From the NCBI GenBank assembly GCA_963277665.1, contig OY728165.1, positions 1,758,850,772-1,758,914,771 on the forward strand: a stretch of DNA of 64,000 nt, given 5' to 3'. The notes beneath the pieces were generated by a model. That model was not told where the DNA came from. It did no database searches and was given only the letters and a program-made list of their open reading frames with translations. This document shows, one piece after another, positions 22,888 through 32,497 of the stretch (positions are counted from its first letter, which is position 1; each line of letters starts with the position of its first letter). This stretch comes from Viscum album. Taxonomy: Eukaryota; Streptophyta; Magnoliopsida; Santalales; Viscaceae. A program made the translations under genes and the position numbers.

Positions 22888-24720
22888 TGTTGGTCGGAGT
22901 GGATACTCAAGAGGTGGTGAATTGAGTTCCAATTAAAATTTCTGTTAAAATATTCTCTATTTAAAATCCCCCAATTTATAAAACAAGTTAAATTGTAGTG
23001 AATTTATATAGATTTTAAATGTTCACTTAGCTTTTCAAAGATTGATTGGGTCTCAGTTAATTTAACCACAAGATCGGACAAACTTTTGAAACTAACCTAC
23101 TGATTTACAATAAGTGTAAACACTTGATAATTTAACTATAAAATTATTTTGAAATAGTTTTGTATTTCAAAGTAATAGCAGCGGAATAAATAAGATATAT
23201 GAAGTATACTTTGAACTTAAACTAAATATGCACAGCAGATATAACAAGAGGTTCAGTCTCAAGTCGAGACTTAGTCCTCTCAAATTTATATAAATTTGAT
23301 CCACACCCTGGATCGGGGTTAACAAACGTTTACAAAACTATCAAGGCCATACAGGGACCTCTACCGCTGTTCTTCGTGTGAAACAAAACAAAGACCAGGA
23401 CACAAAAGGACCTCTTACACAGTTGACGTGGGTAAACAAGATTTATGAGTTTTGGAGTGAGGATTTGATATCCTCCAGTTCAGTACAAGAGACATTGTGT
23501 GTATAAGATATACAGAGTACACCACACTGCTCGAAAGTTAATAAATAAAACACTTAGAGAGAAAAAATAAGAGTTTAGAAAGCTCTAGTGATTATCAATG
23601 CAGCTCTGGACTCGTTGGATTTAACAGGAATGCTTCTGAGTCCTTCTCTAGTTTTTCTGTTGAAAAATAGAGTGTCGTAGTTAAGATTGTGTTCTACAGG
23701 AGTGAAAATGATCTATTGATTCATCGTGTGTTCTTCAATGGTGTTGGATTGCATTCATGAGAGTTCTTTGAAAGTCTTGTAGTCTCCTTCTTGTTCAGGA
23801 TTGTTCTTTTTGTTTAGCATAGTGCTCTTAGGTGTATGTAAGTTCTTTTTGTTGTATCGTCACACTTTTCTCAGTTCACTACTTTCACATGTAATGCATC
23901 TCAATCCTTCTTATATTCCTCAAGTTCTGGAAGTAAGAATGATTCCCTTTTCATAGGTACGAGATACAGTTTCCTGACATGAAAACAACTATCATTAAAT
24001 AACATTAATTTCATTAAAAACATCAAATATGACCATTATCATTATTTAAATAATATTGACAAAAAGTTAAGAAATGGTGTCACAATGATTATGTAAACGG
24101 TGTCTTATTCAGGGTATAGTATTCACGGTATGTGGTCATGGTATGAGCTTCACGGTATGTGGGCATGGTATGAGCTTCACGGTATGAGCTTCATGGTATG
24201 TCCATGTCACGGTGTCTAGCTCACGGTGTCGAGGTCACGGTTTGTCCTTCACGGTGTCTGGTTCACGGTGTCTGGGTCACGGTGTATGGGTCACGATGAG
24301 TCCTTCATGGTGTCTGTTCATGGTGTTTGGGTCACGGTGTCTGGGTCACAGTGAGTCCTTCACAGTGTTTGGGTCACGGTGAGTCCTTCACGGTGTGTCC
24401 ATACTTATACAAATATTTGTATTTGGACTTAGACAGTAATTTACAGAATATGGATTAAGTTTAACCAGTAGAGAGTAAAAGATCTTGAATCATAAATATA
24501 AAGTCTTGATAATATATGTGAGATTTGTGATCATGCATAAGACTTGTAAATAATAAAGAGAGTAAGTAACATCCATAAGATTTGTTATCATTAAAACATA
24601 ATGTGTAGTTATTATTGAGATTGAAGAGCATTAGAAAGATGTGTAATGAAGATTGAGATTAATTAACAGTAATAGGATTTTTGATCATTAAAACATGATT
24701 AACACATGAGGAGTCCAACA
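22888..24720 (-). repeat. Sirevirus 5' LTR
   Basis: Full copy from TGTTGGTCGG to CCAACA. Homologous along its whole length to 12448-14240 and 40 bp longer, mainly from an extra motif unit near 24150-24185 in the repeat cluster (TTCACGGTATG..GGGCATGGTATGAGC). Confidence 0.9.
24110..24400. repeat. CACGGTG-motif cluster in the 5' LTR
   Basis: Same cluster as at 13665-13920, with one or two extra units. Compared with the other LTR, units differ mostly by C/T and G/A changes at the CG of CACGGTG. Confidence 0.8.
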
Positions 24721-24725
24721 CCATG
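24721..24725. repeat. Right target-site duplication of the Sirevirus
   Basis: CCATG, exact copy of 12443-12447. The chromovirus LTR continues directly after it. Confidence 0.9.
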
Positions 24726-26884
24726 GGTGTGTTGGGTCACACAGAAGTTGTTCCTCACCTTTTCCATGTTGAGTTACCCTTTTTGTCATGTACTGTGGGT
24801 CTACTGAGTCACACAAAAGTCGCTCCTCAGCATGGGATAGCTTGGTCACACAGAAGGCACTTCCCATTAGGCCATTGTAACTAATCTACGCAGGGTCGCT
24901 TATCACCAATCTCTACGTCTCAACCACCCATAGGGTTTGCACATGTAGCACGCTTGATCTCAGGAGAACCACTCTCTAAACTATTTGTTGTATTTCAACT
25001 TCTATGAAAAGATCCATAGAGCATGCCAAATGACCAGCCTCATCATGAGTGTTCCAACACTACAAAAAAACTTGTCAATTGATGCCCAATTTGAATGATA
25101 TTTTTGTTTTTCAAGAAAGGGATTGATTGGATATGAGCCCAGTCCGACCCGGGGTCCGCTGACATGACCCAACCCAAGCCAGGGTATGCCGACTCGAACC
25201 AAGACAGTCAACCCAACCCAAACCAGGCCCCGCCTGGGTCCGATAGGTTTGGCCGAAGGTTCAGACCACTGCGGCGGGTCTGGGCCCCTAGGGCGGGTCC
25301 ATCCCCCCTAGGGTGGGTCCGGCCCCCTGGGGTGGGTCCGGTCCCCTAGGGTGGGTCAGGTCCCCTGGTGCGGGTCCAACACGTTCCCTTCCTAGTCCTC
25401 TATAGTCGTACTAATTTATCCTAGATGAGACGCGGCTAGAAGATATATCTGGCTCCCCTCACTACGCAAGCCATCCATGGGGAAACCCTCTCAACCACAA
25501 TCTAGAGACCATGTCCTGTTATTATGCGGCCGGCCAATCTGGCCATTGGGATTCCCCAAACGTGGTCAATTGACTGTGTACTCTCGAGAAGCACGAACCG
25601 TAGCTACGGGTGGCTCCTCCTACCCAACCAAGGGACCTCGTCCCTGCCGCCAGTCGGTGGTTGTTCCCACTGCGTCGTTGCCCGTGCTGGTCATGGAAGC
25701 TGATTCTTGTGCACATTTGTGGCATGACGCCCCCCGCACATGGCCACTGACGCGCTCTTCCACATACCATCGGGTCCACACAGGTGGTCCATTCATTATA
25801 TTTCATGTTCCTTCATTCTCTGTAGAGTGTTTCCTCCCCTTTGAAGGCCCTGAATCCACCTTACCACCCCATTCGAATGTTTGTCCACGAATAACACACA
25901 AGCAGAGGGGATCAGGACTTGTTTGTGTCAGCCTTCACCCTCTTCATTAGAGTTTTAAAATATGGGTTGTTTGGGGATGATGTTATATCAAACCCAAAGA
26001 TTAAATCCCGATATAAAAATCCCCAATAAAAAGGGAACCCTCCCGCAATGATGAATGATCCACAGGTCAACCAGTTCGTCGGTTGACTTGCATTTGTCAC
26101 TTTAGGAAAAAATGAAACCAAGAAAATATTTCAATAAAACAACTCCTACCTCGATCAACAATTGTCATTAAAGCACTTCTGCATCGAGGATTCAATCTCT
26201 ATTAGTATTCTTATCTTCATAGTCCCACTCTTCATGAAGCATCAACATTACTAGAGATCCTACTATCATTCGTTATTCGTCAATGGAGGGAATCCATACT
26301 GTAGGTTCATCAGAGAATTTCTACAATTTAATTCTCATTTTACCGACATGTTAGCTAATTAATTGAAAACATGTCTTATCGTTTCTATAATTCATTGATG
26401 TCATGTCGTTATGTTGTTTCATTAAAGAAACAATGTATTTGTTATTCTTCAATTAATGTGTCGTTACACTACACAAAAATGATCCATTAATTATTTTTAT
26501 TTAATGTGCCTCTTCCCCGCGGCACAGTGCCGCCATCTGCCACTCGATGCTAGGAAAGGAAGTAAAATAACATTTTAAGTTATTTTATTATTTTCCAAAA
26601 ATTCTAAAAACTAAAGTTTCCATCCGACCATTTTTGGTTGATGTTAAGTCCTCTCTAGGAGAATCTGAGCATTCTAAGTTCAATGGTGCCCTTATATTTT
26701 TGATCTGAGCACTAGTTTAAAAGTTATAAAAACCCACTTGCACGTTTACTTAACCAAACTAAAAAAAGTTCAAAATTTCTTTCTAGGATCACCGGTCCTT
26801 TGAATCATGTACCTTCAAAGTGTGTGGTCTTGAAATAATTCCATATAATTTAAAAAGATTATACAAAAATTTTGGGACATTACA
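24726..26884 (-). repeat. Chromovirus 3' LTR, second part
   Basis: Homologous to about 51660-53637 in the right LTR. It ends with GGGACATTACA, which on the minus strand is the LTR start TGTAATGTCCC. It includes repeated GGTCACACAGAAG units (24733, 24810 and 24845 regions) and a locally GC-rich block (25140-25760). Open frames at 25002-26121 on both strands lie inside this LTR and have counterparts with stops in the other LTR, so they are not genes. Confidence 0.8.
25281..25378. repeat. Five 19-20 bp tandem units in the left chromovirus LTR
   Basis: Units like CCCCCTAGGGTGGGTCCGG are repeated five times with a few changes. The matching part of the right LTR (about 52140-52190) has only one related stretch (CCGTCCGGGGTCC). 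The array therefore expanded in this LTR copy after insertion, or collapsed in the other. Confidence 0.75.
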
Positions 26885-26896
26885 TTCTCCCCACCA
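26885..26896 (-). other. Chromovirus polypurine tract
   Basis: The minus strand reads GGTGGGGAGAA and is followed at once by the LTR start TGTAATGTCCC. Confidence 0.7.
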
Positions 26897-26929
26897 TAGG
26901 GATTTATATCCCAGAAATCCAAAACAAAT

Positions 26930-28325
26930 TCTAATAAAACAAATGGGTGTACTTAGAACGAATCTGAGCCTTCTGCTCCCATGTTCTATCCTAGAGATTC
27001 ATGTGCTAACAGTGAATGAACAACATAGTAATCGACCATCCATGAAGGATCCACTCCTATCGATATTCTATCTCCACCAGGAACTTCGCAAATTTCACGC
27101 CATCAACAATGTCTAGCTCTCCCTAGTCGATGAGGTGCATTGGGTCATTCATGTACCTCCTCATCTTTGACACGTGGAAAACATCATGCACCTGGTGCAT
27201 CTTTGGGGAAAGATCTAGGTGGTATGACAACTCTCTAACTTTTATGAGGATCTAGAAATGTCCGATGAACCTCGAAGATAACTTGTCGCCTCGGCCAAAT
27301 CATTGCAATCCATGACAGGGTGAGACTCAAAAGAAAACATGGTATCCCTCTTTGAAATACAAGGGTATCCATCTCCTATCATCATACGATTTATACCTGC
27401 TTTGTTTAGTCCTCATCCACTCTTGGTTGATCTGAACCTTCTAAGTGGTATCTCGTACCAACTCTGGACCCGTGAGTGTTAACTCCCATAGGTCTGTTCA
27501 GTATAGATGTGATCTGTATGGCCACCCGTACAAGGCCTAAAATGGTGTCACGCTAATGGTGGAGTTATAGCTGTTGTTGTATGAAAATTCCACCAGTGGT
27601 AGGTGGTCCACCCAACTGTGAAAAAAATCAAGGACGCAAGCATGTAGCATGTCCTCCATGGTCTGTATGGTTAGCTCCATATGACCATCTTTATGAGGGT
27701 GAAAAGTTGTTCTCAAGTGCAGCTGAGTCACAAATGCCTCCTGAAATATCTTCCACAACTATGATTTAAAGTGTACATCATGGTCTGACACGATCATCAA
27801 AGGCACCCCATGGAGCCACACTATCTCTTGGAAATAGAGGCACCACAAGCCCTCTACTGATCCCTGCTCCTGGATGGGTATGAAGTGAGCCGACTTGGTG
27901 AGTCAGTCAATGATCACCCATATATAAGTGTGGCCCCTGGAAAAACATGGTAACCTTTTCACAAAGTCCATGGATATACCATCCCACTTCCATTATGGAA
28001 CCTTAAGTGGTTGTTCCAAGCGTACTGGGACCAGATGCTCGACCTTCACTTGCTGATAAGTGAGGCATTGTGAAACGAACATTACCACCTCTTTCTTCAT
28101 CTCTTGCCACCAGTAATAATGTCGGAGTTCCTGGTACATCATCACCACACCATTATATACCAGTAAAAGGGATGTATGGAACTCCCTCAACACCTCCTCC
28201 CTTAATGTCACGAGTATTACAGTGCATCCTTTGAAAAGGATGACGTGCTCCCCACCTATCGAAAAACCATCAGGAGCCTGTCTTGAGGATAACTGAGCAC
28301 GTTGGGCCTTGTAGTAAATATCCAT
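26930..28325 (-). pseudogene. Chromovirus integrase with C-terminal chromodomain
   Basis: The zinc-binding N-terminus lies at about 28180-28030 (REEVLREFHTSLL, MYQELRHYYWWQEMKKEV, CLTYQQVKVEH). The final cysteine of the HHCC motif is Tyr (CLTCQQ is usual). The core includes WVDHLPLVEFSYNNSYNSTI near 27650-27560. The GPELV...SRYKSYDDRR and GHVFHVS-like C-terminal domain follows (KMHQVHDVFHVSKMRRYM near 27180-27130). A decayed chromodomain (FLVEIEYR and RTWEQKAQIRSKY) runs to about 26960. Motif order and the PxHxxD region match Tekay-type chromoviruses, whose chromodomain guides integration into heterochromatin. Many stops. Confidence 0.8.
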
Positions 28326-28389
28326 AAGCTATGCCTCCCTAAATAGCTATAAGAGTGGGGGAGTGACTGTCATTGACTGATGGTAGGCC

Positions 28390-28735
28390 GATCCATCATC
28401 ATTCAAAAAAGATATCTACATCGTAGAAAACTCCTCTGGCACCAAAATAACCAGCTGTAAACTAGACCTCCTATTAATCATGGATGCCACCACATTCCCA
28501 TTCTTAGGAGAATAGACTATCTCAACGTTAGGGTACTAGAGGAACTCCAGCAATTGCCAATGTCTCGTGATTAGGTCCTTATATGAGAATATATACCTGA
28601 GACTCCTGTGGTCAAAGTAGAAGATAAACTGTTCACCAATCGAGCAGTGTTGTCGCATCGTCAAGGGGAACACCACTGTTGCTAACTTCAAGTCATTGGT
28701 CGCGTAATTCTTCTCATACTGCCTCAACATTCATG
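28390..28735 (-). pseudogene. Chromovirus RNase H
   Basis: The stretch YEKNYATNDLKLATVVFPL followed by FYFDHRSLRYIFSYKDL is the standard gypsy RNase H end (YEKNYPTHDLELAAVV..TDHKSLKYIF). Stops interrupt both sides. It lies between RT and integrase on the minus strand as expected. Confidence 0.8.
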
Positions 28736-29904
28736 AGCTATAGGTGATCATCACTCCCTCCTAAATTAGGACATAACCTAGTCCATTCCATGATGCGTTG
28801 TAGAAAACTACAAACACAATTATCTCTTTTGGTAGTCTCAATATGGGGTCACTCTTCAGTCACCGCCTCAGCTCTTAGAAACTCTTTTGGCACTTCTCCA
28901 TCTTTACAAAGAGTTTTCCCTTCTATGTAAAGGTAGATAAAGCTTCTGCTACTTTGGAAAAGTCATCCACAAACCTTTGGTAGTATCCAGCCAACCCCAA
29001 GAAACTCCTCACTGCACTCACACTCCTTGGTGGCTCCCCAGTAAGCGCTGACTCTATCTTCGCTGGATCCCCTGAAACTCCAACCTCTAAGATGACGTGT
29101 CCTAGATAGTGGACTCCTGAATCTAGTACATTCACTTTGAGATATTACCATAAATCTAGTGATCTTAGAGTGTATCCAGGACTATCTACATGTGTGAAGC
29201 ATGCTCCTCCTCTGACAATGACTACACCAAGATTTCATCAATTAATACCACCACAAAATGATCAAGGTAAGGCTGGGAGATCATTTTCATGAGTCTCATG
29301 AAGATTTATAGGGCATTGGTCACACTGAAGAGAATCACCAAGAACTTGTAGTGGCCATACCAGCCTCTGTTGGTTGTCTTTGGCATATCCTCATCCCATA
29401 CCTGAAGCTGATGATAACCTAATCTGAGGTCTATCTTCAAGAACCACTTTTCTTCCTTCATCTAATTGAAGAGTTCATCAATACTTGGTAATGGATACTT
29501 GTTCTTCATGATCACCTGGTTCAAGTGTCAGAAGTCCACATAGAGCCTCAAGATCCCATCGTCCTTCTTGGCAAACAACACTCGGGCTGCCTATGGTGAA
29601 ATTCTAGGTCTCATGAAGCCCTTCTCCTGCAATTCCTCCAAGTGTACCATAAATTCGTGAATCTACATGGGATCCATCTGATATGTCGGTGTGTATATCG
29701 ATGTCATCCCAGGGTGCATGTTGATGTTGATGTATACCTCCCTGTGAGGAGGTATTCCGGGAACATCCTTAGGAAAGACATCCTAATAGTCGTCCACCAC
29801 TACAATAATGCTTGGAATACTCTCATACACCGCACTGAGGATGATACTAGCCAATTGGTGAGTGATCAGCTACACCCACCTCCAAGAAAGTCTTTCATGT
29901 GCTG
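28736..29904 (-). pseudogene. Chromovirus reverse transcriptase
   Basis: The clearest part is the region after the active site (YLGHVILEVGVSGDPAKIES and SVSAVRSFLGLAGYYQRFVD at 29120-28930), nearly identical to the usual gypsy motif. Upstream at 29220-29560, fragments of the catalytic core are readable with frameshifts, including a VVLIDEILV-like active site near 29250 in which the second Asp is changed to Glu. The N-terminal part (29560-29900) is more decayed. Plus-strand open frames here (29642-29905) are shadows. Confidence 0.75.
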
Positions 29905-30007
29905 AAAAGGATCCCTTCTTGTCGGTGAAGGAAAACCTGGTCCCATCTGAGCGGAAACACCACAATTTTCTCCCAAAATAGCCTATCATAGCATGAAATG
30001 AAGATAA
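29905..30007 (-). pseudogene. Chromovirus protease, C-terminal fragment
   Basis: Reads HAMIGYFGRKLWCFRSDGTR on the minus strand, matching the HAxIDCxxKxVxF stretch that follows the GMDWL motif in gypsy proteases. The preceding motif DIIFGID sits on the other side of the Tat insertion at 49195-49220. Taking out the insertion and one duplication copy makes the frame continuous. Confidence 0.75.
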
Positions 30008-30012
30008 CTAGT
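30008..30012. repeat. Left target-site duplication of the Tat element
   Basis: CTAGT. The base run after the right LTR (49195-49199) is CGAGT, one mismatch. The choice of these five bases is supported because it restores the protease frame of the older element. Confidence 0.65.
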
Positions 30013-30132
30013 TTTTGACGCTCCTTTCGTCACAGAATCTGAAGATAAAAAAAGGGGAATATCTGAGCTCAAAGTGATTCAACATTTGGAAAAATATCAA
30101 AAATTGACAAAGGAAGGAATAAGAAGAATGTT

Positions 30133-30700
30133 GCACAAGGGTCGCGCAAGTTCTACAATGGTCGTGCTGGTATACTTGCGTGACGCCTAGTGGTCGCACA
30201 AGTGACATACGCGACCTAAGTGATAACCACCTGGAGTCTTGTCCTGCCTATAAATAGACCCTGTGGGCCCCCCATTCGGAAGAGGATTATTTCCAGAAAC
30301 TCAGATTTGAGCTCCCGGCACCCTAGTCACTTCTCAAAGCTTCCGAAACACTTCTAAGGTAATTTATTACCTAGAACGGAAGATCTAAAGAGGGGGGGAG
30401 GCCTAAGTTTTGAAACTCATCAACACTTGCACGCCTCAGTGGCCAGCCCTTAAGGGAAAAGGACTCACTTGCACGCCGTCTTACTCCTTCAATAGAACTT
30501 GTGTGCCCCTCTTTTGGAAGAACCTAAAGATGATTCTAAAGGCTTTAATCAAGATTCGCTCAAGTATTACCCTGATGGTTAACTGTCACACAAGTACCCC
30601 ATATGTTGTGTAGGCATACCTGTGCGACCAGGACTTGCGCGCCCACGCAGTACTTGTGCGCCTGCAATGAATTGTGCGCCCCTGCCTTTTTGGGTGCTCT
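30133..30700 (+). promoter_or_regulatory. Tat LTR promoter: TATA box within GCGC motif clusters
   Basis: CTATAAATAG at 30248-30257 is a consensus plant TATA box, conserved in the other LTR at 47152-47161. Upstream (30133-30215) are repeated motifs such as GTCGCGCAAG, TTGCGTGACGCC and GTCGCACAAG. Downstream (30420-30680) are ACTTGCACGCC, TGTGCGACCAGG, CTTGCGCGCCC and TTGTGCGCC. In DNA this poor in CG, the density of these related words is striking. Start of transcription is inferred at about 30280. Confidence 0.7.
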
Positions 30701-30930
30701 TCTTGCCCATTTCACCCCTCTTAAGCCATGCCACCTTTCCTATTCAAGATTCAGTCTTCAAGACACTCTCCAAATCCATTTATGGAATGATTTCTTGTTT
30801 TTTAATTCCTTATCTAAAAGGAATTCTGTGGAATATCTCTCAAAACCTAGTGCTTTACACATCTTTATGTCACTAAATATTGAGATTTCATTCATTCAAC
30901 CTCATCCTTTAAGATGAGATAATCCATAAC

Positions 30931-31380
30931 CTGGGTCTCCTTTTCTGGAATAATCCCCAGTCATAAGTCCTCTAATTTTGGCATCCTCTTTAGGAGTAAG
31001 CCCCAAGTCCTCTAATATGGGCATCCTCCTTAGGAGTAAGCCCCAGATCTCCTAACCTGGGATTCCTTTCAGGAGTAATCCCCAGTCTCAAATATGGGCA
31101 TCCTCCTTAGGAGTAAGCCCCAACCATAATTCTCTTAACATGGGCTTCCTTTTCCGGAGTAATCCGCAGTCTCAAATATGGGCATCCTCTTCACGAGTAA
31201 GCCCCAAGTCCCTTAATTTTCCAAATCTCTTAACCTGGGCCTCCTTTTTAAGAGTAACCCAAGTCTTAATTTATTTTAACCAGTCCTAATTTACCTTTGA
31301 TCTGGCATTCCTTTTCAGGAGTAAAACCCAATCATAAGTCCTCTCCTAATTTGGGCCTCTTTTTCAAGAGTAAGCCCCAA
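30931..31380 (+). repeat. Array of ten imperfect hairpin units in the Tat LTR
   Basis: Ten units of 28-30 bp, spaced 35-65 bp apart. Each has an outer pair of arms (C/T)TGGG...CCC(A) and an inner pair TCCT...AGGA, for example CTGGGATTCC TTTC AGGAG TAATCCCCAG at 31057-31085. Units start near 30931, 30978, 31018, 31057, 31095, 31141, 31179, 31235, 31302 and 31351. The array lies downstream of the TATA box, so it would be in the RNA leader. The same array is in the other LTR at 47833-48284. Confidence 0.8.
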
Positions 31381-31567
31381 GTTAGAGTATTCAAAATCTC
31401 CATGAAGCACATATACCTTTATGGACCCTGCTCCTGGATTTCGTCCCAAAAGTAAATCCTGACCTTCATTTATCTGGGCAGTCATACATACATAAGCCCC
31501 ACATTATTTCTTATGATTTCATCTTTCATGGAACAATTGTCTAATTTTTTACCAATACCTCTTGTTT

Positions 31568-31708
31568 CTCACACCGAGCATGACTCATGTGAGCGTAGAG
31601 TGTAAAAGTAATTATGACAACCTTCATTCATCCATCAATCATAAACATCATACTACTTTACTCAAACTACGTGGGTTCTCATTCCTTTTCTAAACAAAGA
31701 ATACGTAG
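31568..31708 (+). repeat. Two stem-loop modules in the Tat 5' LTR
   Basis: Module A, 31568-31593: CTCACA and TGTGAG arms around a 14-base loop. Module B, 31667-31708: CTACGT and ACGTAG arms around a 30-base loop. Both recur in the other LTR and, diverged, in the 3' internal region. Stem formation is inferred from the sequence. Confidence 0.55.
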
Positions 31709-32288
31709 GTAGCCTATCTGTGGGTTCGAACCCAACTCTGAAATAATACATGTCCTTTTGAATGACAATAAACTTCAAGTTCCCCACTGAGTGGCTTTAA
31801 AACTAGCATGGTCATCATAATGACCAAGAGACTTCTATATAAATGTGTCGAAGGGTACCATTGACCAAGAATCTATAATAAATAAAGATGATTCTCTATC
31901 GATGAAGAACCTCAAGTACATATAAAAGATTCTCTAAATTTCCTACATATTTAATCATTGATTGTCAAATCTGAAGGAAAGTTCGTTTTATACCTGTTAA
32001 TGTAATAAGGATTCACGAACATAACTTAAATCTATAAAGAGAGTCTCGGAATAGACCATAATTCCCCTCAAAAAGGTGTGATGAGTCCGACCTCCCATCC
32101 TCTTGACCAATGCAAATTCCTAAGCCTCATCAGTCCACAAACTAATGAACACCTACCTTTGGAAAGTAGGTCTAAATGGATGTTGAATCATTGGATGTTT
32201 CCGGTTCTATAAACAAACCCGTTAGAAACCGATCGGAATGTTTGAACCTCCCATCAATGGAGGTCATCCCTGAAATCCGAGGGAAACA

Positions 32289-32314
32289 AAAAATGGTGAA
32301 CCTGACGTGAATCC
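32289..32314 (+). other. Primer-binding-site region, tRNA not assigned
   Basis: Five bases after the LTR end the sequence reads TGGTGAACCTGACGTGAATC. The TGG start fits a site complementary to a tRNA CCA end. I could not match the following bases to a plant tRNA with confidence. Confidence 0.4.
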
Positions 32315-32497
32315 TTAACCAAGTTAAAATGATGTTTTACCTATTTGTTAGGCCCCTATCTAAAACTCAATGAGAGGGCCAACAAAAATGATCATTGACA
32401 AATGTACTCATCCAAAAGATGTAGTGGATGAATTTATCTTGATTACGTCTGTTATATCAAACAGGCACTCTTTTCCAAGATCTTCTGCATTTCTAGA

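Larger units (their letters stand above)
12448..24720 (-). mobile_element. Ty1/copia Sirevirus-like retrotransposon, 12.3 kb
   Basis: Two LTRs (1793 and 1833 bp) start TGTTGG; the right one ends CCAACA. They flank an 8.6-kb interior and are bounded by exact CCATG duplications. On the minus strand the order is primer site, gag, protease, integrase, RT, RNase H, then a long extra region, polypurine tracts and 3' LTR. Integrase before RT makes it copia. The gag N-terminus, long interior, envelope-like extra region and repeated polypurine tracts fit the Sirevirus (SIRE1/Maximus) group. Pol is spread over more than one frame with many stops, so this copy is not autonomous. It sits inside an LTR of the older chromovirus. 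Confidence 0.9.
30013..32288 (+). repeat. Tat element 5' LTR
   Basis: Matches 46914-49194 throughout. The common core starts TGACGCTCCTTTCGTCACAG (30016 here) and ends GGGAAACA. The duplication and the polypurine tract place the true edge three to six bases further out, at TTTT, so this LTR may not begin with the usual TG. Contains GCGC-type motifs, a TATA box, a hairpin array and two stem-loop modules. Open frames at 30008-30917 are LTR sequence. Confidence 0.9.

Noticed and set aside
25002..26121. Several open frames on both strands in a GC-rich block
   Set aside because: They lie inside the chromovirus LTR. The matching part of the other LTR does not keep them open, and they have no motif.
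29642..29905. 87-codon plus-strand frame
   Set aside because: It is antisense to the chromovirus RT on the minus strand, a shadow without motif.
30008..30917. Open frames over the Tat LTR promoter region, with Cys-rich peptides
   Set aside because: They translate GCGC-word repeats of the LTR. The other LTR opens different frames, and no family is recognised.
30931..31380. Possible CRISPR-like repeat array
   Set aside because: Spacers are repeats themselves, unit lengths vary, the array is duplicated in both LTRs of a plant retroelement and there are no cas genes.
32294..32314. Assignment of the Tat primer site to a specific tRNA
   Set aside because: Only TGGTG plus a few bases could be aligned, and no plant tRNA end that I can recall fits well.
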